From assembly GCA_017454265.1 (NCBI GenBank), contig JAFTDJ010000049.1:62001-126000 (forward strand): a DNA stretch of 64,000 bases. The letters run 5' to 3'. Origin of the DNA: Bacteroidales bacterium (GTDB taxonomy: Bacteria; Bacteroidota; Bacteroidia; Bacteroidales; UBA932). The position numbers were made by a program, and so were the translations under genes. The notes beneath the pieces were generated by a model. That model did not search any database. It worked only from the letters and a program-made list of their open reading frames with translations, and was not told where the DNA came from. Positions 41,823 through 49,482 of the stretch are shown piece by piece (the stretch's first letter is position 1; the number at the start of each line of letters is the position of its first letter).

Positions 41823-42883
41823 GCGGGGGTTTTGCAGATATGCTGAAGTCCATGGAGAACAAGAGCTTGAGCAAGCTGTTCTCAAAGGTGCCTTCCTGGT
41901 CGGGCCATTCGTTGTACGTGCCGTCTTCCTTAAGTTACCAGCAATGCTCTTCTGAGTTTACGGCGCGATACAAGGCGTCGCTTATTTCTCCGGGGGCCAG
42001 GGTGGCTGACCTTACAGGCGGACTGGGCGTGGACACCTGGGCGTTCTCACTTGGCGCCTCGGCGGTGTGGTACAACGAGAGGGATACGGTCTTACGGCAG
42101 GTTGTGGAGCGGAATTTTGCTGCCCTGGGCGTCTCCAGGGCGGAGTTCAATTCTTATGACATAAACCCTGGCCGCGGCGACTGGCAGGATGCGTTGCGGT
42201 CTTTCCGGCCCGACGTTGTTTATCTCGACCCGGCGCGGAGGGATGCATCAGGAAAGAAATTGTTCCTGCTGGAAGATTGCAGCCCGGACGTAGTCGCCCT
42301 GATGCCGCAGCTGCTGGAGTTCGCGCCGCTGGTGATGGTTAAGGTGTCGCCTATGGCGGACATCACCATGCTGCGCCGGAGACTTTCGCCGAATCTTACT
42401 GCGATTCATGTGCTGGGGTCCGGCGGCGAATGCAAGGAACTGCTCTGCGTTTTGGAGGCCCGGGCTTTCGCTTCTTCTGAATCCGCGGTGCCTGATGACG
42501 TCCTCATCCGCCTGGCCGAAGACTCTCACGTCTTCCAACCTTCTTCTGTCATTCTGAGCGAAGCGAAGAATCTGCTGTTTGTGCCGGGAGCGGCTATGGT
42601 TAAGTCCGGCCTCGGCCCCGGGCTTTGCAAGATGCCGTACGATGAGCATCTGAGCCATTTCGGAAAGTTTTACGAGATTATTGAAGAAATGCCGTTTGCG
42701 TCTTCGCGGCTGAAGGAACTCGGACGTCGGTACACACAGGCCGAAGTGACGGCGAAAGGCCTGCCTCTCAGCTCTGAAGAGCTTCGCGCAAAAATAAGGA
42801 CGAAGCCAGGAGGCTCCGTCCATATCTTCGGCTGCACCGTTTCCGGTGCCCGCCGGATTCTAGTCTGCCGCTTGTTTGGCTAA
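41819..42883 (+). CDS. Class I SAM-dependent methyltransferase with THUMP-like domain
   Basis: A 354-residue protein. The N-terminal third is a small alpha/beta region, followed by a methyltransferase core: ADLTGGLGVDTWAFSLGA near 61-78 binds SAM, and VVYLDPARRDASGKKLF near 131-147 supplies the acidic loop. The C-terminal part resembles THUMP-like and ferredoxin-like RNA-binding domains (PGGSVHIFGC near the end). Such proteins are predicted RNA methyltransferases in Bacteroidota. Residues ~244-252 (SVILSEAKNLL region) are encoded by a dispersed repeat inserted in frame. Its 3' end overlaps the convergent peptidase gene by 24 bp. Confidence 0.75.
   Translation: MSGGFADMLKSMENKSLSKLFSKVPSWSGHSLYVPSSLSYQQCSSEFTARYKASLISPGARVADLTGGLGVDTWAFSLGASAVWYNERDTVLRQVVERNFAALGVSRAEFNSYDINPGRGDWQDALRSFRPDVVYLDPARRDASGKKLFLLEDCSPDVVALMPQLLEFAPLVMVKVSPMADITMLRRRLSPNLTAIHVLGSGGECKELLCVLEARAFASSESAVPDDVLIRLAEDSHVFQPSSVILSEAKNLLFVPGAAMVKSGLGPGLCKMPYDEHLSHFGKFYEIIEEMPFASSRLKELGRRYTQAEVTAKGLPLSSEELRAKIRTKPGGSVHIFGCTVSGARRILVCRLFG
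42547..42574 (+). repeat. Dispersed GTCATTCTGAGCGAAGCGAAGAATCTG-type element inside the methyltransferase gene
   Basis: The 28-nt segment matches a short repeat I know from many bacterial genomes, where it is usually intergenic and yields the false peptides ILSEAKNL on one strand and ILRFAQND on the other. Here it lies in frame in a coding sequence. Recognition is from memory of the motif rather than from a search. Confidence 0.65.
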
Positions 42884-44698
42884 CAGATGCCGCGTCCAGA
42901 ACAGGTGATCGCTTGCCTTATCGTGCTCGTGCTGGGCACCTCTGTATCCGTGCATGCCGTCGGGGTATATCATTAGCTCAAACTGAATCCCTGCCCGCTG
43001 AAGGGCGTCTATCAGTTGCAGGGTGTTCTGGAAGTGGACGTTGTCGTCGCCGGTACCGTGGGTGAGTTTGAGTGCGGGGGAGCCGTTATGCAGTCCGCCG
43101 CGCCCGCGAAGCGCGCAATCCTCCACCCAGCTCATCACGCTTGCTTCATTGTAACCGTCGGGATTGGCTGCCGGCGTGTCCATATAGCGCTCCGTGTAGT
43201 GAGAGTCGTACAGTTTCCAATCGTACACTCCGCCGCCAGCAACTCCGCAGCAGAAGTACTCAGGATAGCGCAGCACAAGCATGGACGTAGTGGTTCCGCC
43301 GAAGGAAAAGCCCTCCACTCCAATGCGGGTTCCGTCAACATACGGAAGGGACTGCAGCCATTTTGCCCAGCAGATATAGTCCTGCAGTTCTATTACCGTC
43401 ATCCGGCGGAACGCCTGGTCCATGCCGGCCCTGCCGTTTTCTCCGGAGGATCGGGGATCCACTACGATGTAGATGATTCCGTTTTCCCAGCACCAGCGGT
43501 CGGAGGCGTCGCGGCTGTTCCAGTAGTCCCGTACATACGGAGTGCCCGGACCTCCGTACAGCTGCATCAAAACAGGGTATTTCTTTGTGCTGTCAAAATC
43601 TTTTGGAAGGCACATCAGGGCATACAGGTCGAAGCCCTCGTTCCGAATCACTTTGAGCTCCGGATAAGGGCCTTCAGTATCGCTCCCGGCAAGCTTCTCG
43701 AACTTCTTAGTCTTAAGTGCATTGCCTTCTATGTTTTTCCAAGGGGTGCGAGCGTTGGAGAGCATTGCTTTGAAGCTTTTGAAATCATCTGAGACCTCTG
43801 CTCTTGCGCAGTAGTAATCAGGATCCGTAAGAGTGTAAATCCGACCCTTTTTATCCAGTCTGTACAGCGCTGGATGAATACGGGAATCGCGCTTTGCAAT
43901 AAACCAGAGGTTGTCCTTTTTACTGTCGTATTTCAGCAGCTGAATGTCCCAGTTCCGCCCGTCTGTGAGCCGTTTCAGGGAACCGTCATAACTGAGAAAA
44001 TAAATCTGCTCCCATCCGGTTTCGAAGTTGCGGGCCATAAACAAGCCCTTGTCGGTAAAAAGCATTCCTTCTATCCATGTGACCCAGGTGGGGTAGTTCT
44101 CGCTGTAAACAGGGCGCTTGCCGCCATCTGTGACTGAAACGGCGAACAGCTCCAGCAGGCTTTGGCGGCGCGGCATACGGCTTACGAAGAGCTCATCGGA
44201 GCCCGGGCTCCAGAAAGGTGTGCCGAAGTATTGTTCGGAGTCGTCGCTGAAGTCGGCCCAGGTGATGCCGCTGCCGTCGGCCCCTGCTATGCCGATGCGC
44301 ACAGGGGGATTGCTCTCTCCCGCCTTGGGATAGCGGGTGAGCGACAGTGATCCGTCCTGCCCGAAAGGAGAGTATATGGGGAACATGGGGACGGCGCTGT
44401 TGTCGAAACGATAGAAGGCCAGCTTCTTCGAATCCGGACTCCACCAGAAAGCGCGGTAGCGTGATGCCCTCCCGAATATTTCTTCGTAATACACCCAGGA
44501 AGCGTATCCATTGAGGATAAGGTCGCTGCCGTCGGTAGTGATACGGGTCTCGACGCCACTTGCTATGTCTCTGACCCACAGGTCGTTGTTACGGGTGAAG
44601 GCGATTTTTGTAGAGTCGGGGGATGGGGTCTCGTTGAGGTCTTGCGCACTGGCGGCGAGGCCTGTAAATATAAATATTAGTATAAGAATTCGTTTCAT
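42860..44698 (-). CDS. Dipeptidyl peptidase IV-like serine peptidase (S9B)
   Basis: A 612-residue exported peptidase. Residues 1-19 are a signal peptide ending ASA-Q. The beta-propeller covers about 20-370 and carries the YYEEIFGR double-Glu segment near 71-78 that binds the substrate amino terminus in DPP IV. The alpha/beta-hydrolase domain has Ser465 in GFSFGG, the Asp551/Asp552 pair in GTGDDNVHFQN and His583 in DGMHGYRG. It should release Xaa-Pro dipeptides in the periplasm. Length is about 100 residues short of typical family members, lost from the N-terminal propeller. I use the ATG after a GTG codon. A TATTTTTG box lies 5 nt upstream. Confidence 0.88.
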   Translation of the reverse strand: MKRILILIFIFTGLAASAQDLNETPSPDSTKIAFTRNNDLWVRDIASGVETRITTDGSDLILNGYASWVYYEEIFGRASRYRAFWWSPDSKKLAFYRFDNSAVPMFPIYSPFGQDGSLSLTRYPKAGESNPPVRIGIAGADGSGITWADFSDDSEQYFGTPFWSPGSDELFVSRMPRRQSLLELFAVSVTDGGKRPVYSENYPTWVTWIEGMLFTDKGLFMARNFETGWEQIYFLSYDGSLKRLTDGRNWDIQLLKYDSKKDNLWFIAKRDSRIHPALYRLDKKGRIYTLTDPDYYCARAEVSDDFKSFKAMLSNARTPWKNIEGNALKTKKFEKLAGSDTEGPYPELKVIRNEGFDLYALMCLPKDFDSTKKYPVLMQLYGGPGTPYVRDYWNSRDASDRWCWENGIIYIVVDPRSSGENGRAGMDQAFRRMTVIELQDYICWAKWLQSLPYVDGTRIGVEGFSFGGTTTSMLVLRYPEYFCCGVAGGGVYDWKLYDSHYTERYMDTPAANPDGYNEASVMSWVEDCALRGRGGLHNGSPALKLTHGTGDDNVHFQNTLQLIDALQRAGIQFELMIYPDGMHGYRGAQHEHDKASDHLFWTRHLLAKQAAD

Positions 44699-44703
44699 CA
44701 CTA

Positions 44704-44742
44704 CAAAAATAATGATTATCCCACAAAAAATGCATATCTTTG
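44704..44742. promoter_or_regulatory. Divergent -7 boxes between the peptidase and ABC exporter genes
   Basis: A minus-strand TATTTTTG at 44704-44711 faces the peptidase start and a plus-strand TATCTTTG at 44735-44742 faces the ABC gene. Neither has a clear -33 TTG. Together they fill the 68-bp spacer. Confidence 0.4.
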
Positions 44743-44766
44743 ATGATTAAAACAAACAAAAGCAAA

Positions 44767-45621
44767 ATGGCAATTATCGAATGTAAGGAAGTCTGCAAAA
44801 GCTTCGGCGAAAAGGTGGCTCTCGATCACGTGAGCCTGGACATTCCCGAAGGGCGGATATTCGGTCTTCTCGGTCCCAACGGAGCCGGCAAGACGACGCT
44901 TATCCGTATCATAAACCGCATTACCATACCCAATTCCGGCGAAGTGCTTTTCAACGGCATTCCGATTACCCAGCACGACGTGGAGCGGATAGGGTATATG
45001 CCCGAGGAACGCGGGCTTTACCGCAAGATGAAGGTGGGAGAACAGGCCATGTATCTGGCACGTCTCAAGGGAATGAGCACGACAGACGCCCGCAAATCAC
45101 TGAAAGAATGGTTCGTACGCTTCGGCATACAAGATTGGTGGGACAAGAAAGTTGAGGAGCTTTCCAAGGGTATGGCCCAGAAACTCCAGTTCATTACAAC
45201 CGTGGTGCACAAGCCTTCGCTTATGATCCTTGACGAACCCTTCAGCGGATTCGATCCTGTAAATGCGGAAATCGTCCGCCAGGAGATTCTGAGGCTCAAG
45301 CAGGAAGGCGCGACTATTATTCTCTCCACTCACAACATGGAGTCGGTCGAGGAACTCTGCGACAACATCGCCCTTATAAATAAAGCCCGCCTGGTCATTA
45401 CCGGGGGCGTGCAACAGATACGCCGCGATTATGGCAACAACAACGTTGAGCTGGTTTATACAGACGCGGACGGACGCCATACCGAGGTGCTGCCACGCGA
45501 GACCGACGGAGCGTCAACTCTCCAGACATGGCTGGACAAGGGTGTCACCATAAATTCCTACAAGGAACTTATGCCCCGTATGAACGACATTTTCATCAAA
45601 CTTGTAACTGAAAAGAAATGA
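44767..45621 (+). CDS. ABC transporter ATP-binding protein (NatA-like)
   Basis: A 284-residue ABC ATPase. Walker A GPNGAGKT is near 37-44, the signature LSKGMAQKLQ near 133-142 and Walker B LMILDEPFSGFDP near 152-164, followed by the Q/H-loop region STHNMESVEE. A C-terminal domain of about 70 residues follows, as in the NatA/DrrA class. I chose the ATG beginning MAIIEC; eight or nine codons more are open upstream. It pairs with the permease that overlaps its stop. Substrate is unknown; sodium or drug export is usual for the class. Confidence 0.9.
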   Translation: MAIIECKEVCKSFGEKVALDHVSLDIPEGRIFGLLGPNGAGKTTLIRIINRITIPNSGEVLFNGIPITQHDVERIGYMPEERGLYRKMKVGEQAMYLARLKGMSTTDARKSLKEWFVRFGIQDWWDKKVEELSKGMAQKLQFITTVVHKPSLMILDEPFSGFDPVNAEIVRQEILRLKQEGATIILSTHNMESVEELCDNIALINKARLVITGGVQQIRRDYGNNNVELVYTDADGRHTEVLPRETDGASTLQTWLDKGVTINSYKELMPRMNDIFIKLVTEKK

Positions 45622-46973
45622 ACCTGCATACTACCGGAATAATCATCAGCAGGGAATACCTCAACAAGGTCAAGAAGAAGAGTTTCCTGCTCACTACTTT
45701 TTTAGTGCCCATCCTTTTTGCCGCGATGTGTCTCCTTCCCACCATCATAATGATGGGAACCAAGGAGAGTTCTAAAAAGATTGCCGTCATAGACCGTTCC
45801 GGCATCGTGGCTCCCACTCTTGAAGACACGGAAACTGCGAGCTATACTTTGCTCTCCGATGCCGATCCCGACCAGGTGAAGCTGAACCTGAAGTCGCTGG
45901 GTTACGACGCCCTGCTCAACATTTCCGAGCTGGATGCAGACGCCAGGACCGTCGGGGCCGACGTCTATTCCAACAAGCCTCTCGGAATGGATTTGAGCGA
46001 AATCCTCGGCAACAAGATTAACGCCGCCGTGGAGAACTACAGGATAGAACAGTCCGGGATCGAGAACCTGCAGGATATAATGAAAGACGTGAAGTCGAAC
46101 GTCAAGCTTCACGCTTATACCCTTGACGAAGATGGTCGGGAAAAAGTATCTGAATCAGGTGTGTACATGATTGTGTCCATGCTCCTGGGTATGATCATCT
46201 ATATGTTCATCGCACTTTTCGGCGGCATGGTAATGTCTTCGGTAATCGAGGAAAAGTCCAGCCGGGTAGTGGAGGTGCTCGTCAGTTCCGTAAAGGCTAC
46301 AGAACTCATGTTTGGAAAGATTATCGGCGTAGCTCTTGTCGCCCTTACCCAGTTCTTGCTTTGGATTGTGCTTACGGTGGCTATTGTCGGAATCGTCGGT
46401 GCAGTTTCCGGCCAGAGCCTGTTCGCCGGTGCCGACGCGAAAGAAATGGTTCAGACCATGGGCGGTGTCTCGGCAGACCAGGCTGAGGCCGTGACCCAGG
46501 CTCTGTCGGATCAAAGCGAAATGAGCGTGGTTATGTCTACCATAGGCAACCTGCCTTTCGGCAGGATATTGGTCTGCTTCGTGCTCTTCTTCATCTTCGG
46601 ATATATGCTTTATGCCTCGCTCTTTGCGGCCATAGGATCCGCGGTGGAGAATGAGGGAGATACGCAGCAGTTGCAGATTCCCATAACGATTCCTCTGCTC
46701 CTTGGCTTCTTCATAGCAATTTATGCGTTCAAGGCGCCGGACAGCGCTTTGGTGTTCTGGGGCTCCATGATTCCATTCACATCGCCCATAGTGATGCTGG
46801 CCCGCCTGCCCTTCGGAGTTCCCGCCTGGGAGATTGTAGTATCTGTGGTGGTACTCATCGCCACATTTGCCGTATGCGCCTGGCTCTCTGCCAAGATTTA
46901 CAAGGTTGGGATCCTTATGTTCGGCAAGAAATCCACATGGAAAGATCTTTGGAAGTGGCTTAAACAGAGTTAA
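45618..46973 (+). CDS. ABC-2 type permease (NatB-like)
   Basis: A 451-residue protein with one N-terminal helix (residues ~25-45), a large extracytoplasmic domain of about 130 residues, and five or six clustered C-terminal helices. This is the ABC-2 exporter layout seen in NatB. GGMVMSSVIEEKSSRVVEVLVSSVK near 205-230 is a conserved coupling region of the family. It overlaps the ATPase gene as ATGA, so the two form one exporter. The extracytoplasmic domain is the likely site of substrate or partner recognition. Confidence 0.88.
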   Translation: MNLHTTGIIISREYLNKVKKKSFLLTTFLVPILFAAMCLLPTIIMMGTKESSKKIAVIDRSGIVAPTLEDTETASYTLLSDADPDQVKLNLKSLGYDALLNISELDADARTVGADVYSNKPLGMDLSEILGNKINAAVENYRIEQSGIENLQDIMKDVKSNVKLHAYTLDEDGREKVSESGVYMIVSMLLGMIIYMFIALFGGMVMSSVIEEKSSRVVEVLVSSVKATELMFGKIIGVALVALTQFLLWIVLTVAIVGIVGAVSGQSLFAGADAKEMVQTMGGVSADQAEAVTQALSDQSEMSVVMSTIGNLPFGRILVCFVLFFIFGYMLYASLFAAIGSAVENEGDTQQLQIPITIPLLLGFFIAIYAFKAPDSALVFWGSMIPFTSPIVMLARLPFGVPAWEIVVSVVVLIATFAVCAWLSAKIYKVGILMFGKKSTWKDLWKWLKQS

Positions 46974-46977
46974 TCAT

Positions 46978-47802
46978 ATGAAGAGATTTTATATTCTGCC
47001 GCTTTTTGTCCTCCTGCTTGCCGGTTGCAAGACCGGTATGACTTGGGAGAAAGTGGCGATGGACGGCAGCCGTACCGGAGTGACTGCGCCTAATGCCTTC
47101 AATGTGCCTGAGGCCCTGGGCGTTGTTGATTCCCTCAGCGGCGTTTACACTGCTCCCAACGGAAAACAGTTCAAAGGCGGCAGCACACCTGAAGTCGCCG
47201 CTCTGCTTATCGATGCCCAGCCTGCCATGGCTGAAGTCAAGGAACTTGTCGGTTCCTCTGCCAGGTTGATGAAAGCCCATGCTCCGGAAAGCGAATTGAG
47301 CAATATGGTTGCAGACCTTTTGCTAAGGGAAACAGCACGTCTGGTCAAGCGCCAGGTGGATATGTCCGTGACGAATTTCGGCGGTATCCGAGTGGAGATG
47401 CCGGAGGGAGATGTGATTCTGGACGACATTCGGTCTATGTTCCCGTTCAACAATAAGCTTTGCTACGTAGAGCTCAAGGGTGAGGATGTTTTGTACCTCG
47501 CCGGACAGCTTGCAGATAAAATCCAGTGCGTGGGAGGTGTGAAAATGGTAGTAAAGGACCATAAGCTGCAGAGTTTCCAGATTGGAGGCAAGCCGGTAAA
47601 TCCCAATAAATATTACGGGGTCGCAACCATTGACTTCCTGCTTGATGGCGGTGACGGACTTTATGTGGCCCGCAACGCGCGCAAACTTATTCAGACAGAT
47701 GTCCTGATAGGGCAAATGGTAGAAGATTATGTCCGAAGCCTCACTGCTGAGGGCAAACAGATTGATTATAAGACCGACGGGAGGGTCGTAGTAGAGAAGT
47801 GA
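46978..47802 (+). CDS. 5'-nucleotidase C-terminal-domain lipoprotein
   Basis: A 274-residue lipoprotein with lipobox LAGC (Cys17). The body matches the substrate-binding C-terminal domain of UshA-type 5'-nucleotidases: SNMVADLLLRE near 102-112, DMSVTNFGGIR near 120-130, DIRSMFPFNNKLCYVELKG near 143-161 and YGVATIDFLLDGGDG near 217-231. The catalytic metallophosphatase domain is missing from this gene but is encoded by the next one, whose ATG overlaps this stop (TGATG). The two probably form one enzyme in the periplasm that removes phosphate from nucleotides. Confidence 0.87.
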   Translation: MKRFYILPLFVLLLAGCKTGMTWEKVAMDGSRTGVTAPNAFNVPEALGVVDSLSGVYTAPNGKQFKGGSTPEVAALLIDAQPAMAEVKELVGSSARLMKAHAPESELSNMVADLLLRETARLVKRQVDMSVTNFGGIRVEMPEGDVILDDIRSMFPFNNKLCYVELKGEDVLYLAGQLADKIQCVGGVKMVVKDHKLQSFQIGGKPVNPNKYYGVATIDFLLDGGDGLYVARNARKLIQTDVLIGQMVEDYVRSLTAEGKQIDYKTDGRVVVEK

Positions 47803-48593
47803 TGAAAAAGATACTGCTTGTTCTGGCGGCCGCTGCCGCTCTCTGTGCCTGCGGGCCCAAGCTCGTCATCCTGCATACCAATGATACCCACAGCCATTTC
47901 GATCCTCTCCGGGACGGACGCGGCGGCATAATCGAGAGGGCCGCATTCGTAGATTCCGTGCGCGCAGCGGATGGCGCCGACAAGGTGCTGCTGCTCCACG
48001 CCGGAGACTTCAACCAAGGCACTTCTTACTACACGCGCCTGCAAGGCGGGCTCGAGGTGGAGATGCTCAACGCAATGAAGTACGATGCCGTTGCACTGGG
48101 CAACCATGAGTTTGACGACGGAATTGAGAGTCTTACGGAACGTGTACGTCGCATACAATGCCCCGTAGTGTGCGCCAATCTCGACCTCAGCTCTTTCGAA
48201 CTGGGGAAGTATGTAACTCCGTACACCATATTGCACAGGGGCGGAATGAAAATAGGAATCATCGGCCTGGAAGCGGATATTTCTACCTGTGTGGCCCGCA
48301 GCATTTCCTCCCGCATTCCCCAGCTGGATCCCGTAGAGGAAACGAACCGCTGGTCCGACTACCTTCGGAGTACCGAGAAATGCGATATGGTCATCCTTCT
48401 TTCCCACAATGGATATGTGCCTGAAGACCAGCAGAACATGCCCGGAATGAGGGGTATCGACCTGGTGATAGGCGGCCATTCCCATACTTTCGTGGAAGAC
48501 TTTGTGTATGTTGAAGATTCGGAGCAGAAACCCGTTCCCATTATTACGGACGGTTGCTGGGGTCTTGAAATGGGTGTAGTAAAAGTGTATTGA
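47802..48593 (+). CDS. 5'-nucleotidase metallophosphatase-domain lipoprotein
   Basis: A 263-residue lipoprotein with lipobox LCAC (Cys17). The calcineurin-like metal centre is complete: HTNDTHSH at 25-32, GDFNQGT near 68, GNHEFDDG near 105, LSHNG near 206 and GGHSHT near 227. It corresponds to the catalytic N-terminal domain of UshA-type 5'-nucleotidases. A GTG three bases earlier is possible, but the ATG overlapping the upstream stop is preferred. Gene order is reversed with respect to the domain order of the fused enzyme. Confidence 0.88.
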   Translation: MKKILLVLAAAAALCACGPKLVILHTNDTHSHFDPLRDGRGGIIERAAFVDSVRAADGADKVLLLHAGDFNQGTSYYTRLQGGLEVEMLNAMKYDAVALGNHEFDDGIESLTERVRRIQCPVVCANLDLSSFELGKYVTPYTILHRGGMKIGIIGLEADISTCVARSISSRIPQLDPVEETNRWSDYLRSTEKCDMVILLSHNGYVPEDQQNMPGMRGIDLVIGGHSHTFVEDFVYVEDSEQKPVPIITDGCWGLEMGVVKVY

Positions 48594-48594
48594 C

Positions 48595-49482
48595 ATGATT
48601 CAGTCGATGACCGGATACGGCAGGGCTGAAGCCTTGCTCGGGACAGGGAAGCTCACGGTGGAGATACGTTCCGTCAACGGTAAGAATGCAGAAATAAGCA
48701 TCAAGAGTTCGCTGATTCCCAAAGACAAGGAGATGCAGCTGCGCAAAACCCTTGCAGAGAAGCTTCAGCGCGGTACAATAGACGTATTCCTTACCTGGGA
48801 GGCTGATGCGGGCGCTTCTGCCCGTCAGCTCAACAAGCAGCTTGCCCTGGAGTATTACCGCCAGATTGAGGAATTAGGCAGCGCCATTGGTGCTGTGAAC
48901 CTTCCTTTGCATGAGCCCAACTATCTGCTTTCCACCCTGCTTCGTATGCCCGATGTTGTAGACGCAGGCCGACAGGACGTGATTACGGAGCAGAACTGGC
49001 CTTTGGTGGCTGATGCGTTCAATAGGGCGCTTGACGCCATCATTGCTTATCGAGTGCGCGAGGGCGGGGCGCTGTATAAGGATATGACCTCCCGCGTCGC
49101 CCGCATACTGGAGCTCGAGAATGAGGTTGAGTCTTTTGAGGCAGAACGAATAGAATCTGCACGTGAACGCATCCTCAAGGCTGCAGACGAGCTGCGCCTG
49201 CGCCTGGATCCCGACCGCCTTGAGCAGGAAATGGTATATTATTTGGAAAAATACGATATCAACGAAGAAAAGGTCCGCCTGCGCCAGCATTGCAAGTATT
49301 TCCTGGATACTATCGACGGTGAACCGTATCCCGGCAAGAAACTCGGCTTCATAATCCAGGAAATGGGACGCGAAATCAATACCACCGGTTCGAAGGCCAA
49401 CCACGCCCGAATCCAGAAAGCGGTGGTACAGATGAAAGACGAATTGGAAAAAATCAGGGAACAGTCCCTGAATGTATTGTGA
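48595..49482 (+). CDS. yicC: YicC-family endoribonuclease
   Basis: A 295-residue protein beginning MIQSMTGYGRAE, the hallmark of YicC, with EIRSVNGKNAEISIK near 24-38. The C-terminal DUF1732 region has YLEKYDINEEKVRLRQH and ends with LGFIIQEMGREINTTGSKAN. YicC of E. coli and YloC of Bacillus act on RNA as ribonucleases. Length is normal. It starts one base after the metallophosphatase stop and overlaps the TonB receptor start. In many bacteria yicC precedes gmk; that neighbour is absent here. Confidence 0.93.
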   Translation: MIQSMTGYGRAEALLGTGKLTVEIRSVNGKNAEISIKSSLIPKDKEMQLRKTLAEKLQRGTIDVFLTWEADAGASARQLNKQLALEYYRQIEELGSAIGAVNLPLHEPNYLLSTLLRMPDVVDAGRQDVITEQNWPLVADAFNRALDAIIAYRVREGGALYKDMTSRVARILELENEVESFEAERIESARERILKAADELRLRLDPDRLEQEMVYYLEKYDINEEKVRLRQHCKYFLDTIDGEPYPGKKLGFIIQEMGREINTTGSKANHARIQKAVVQMKDELEKIREQSLNVL

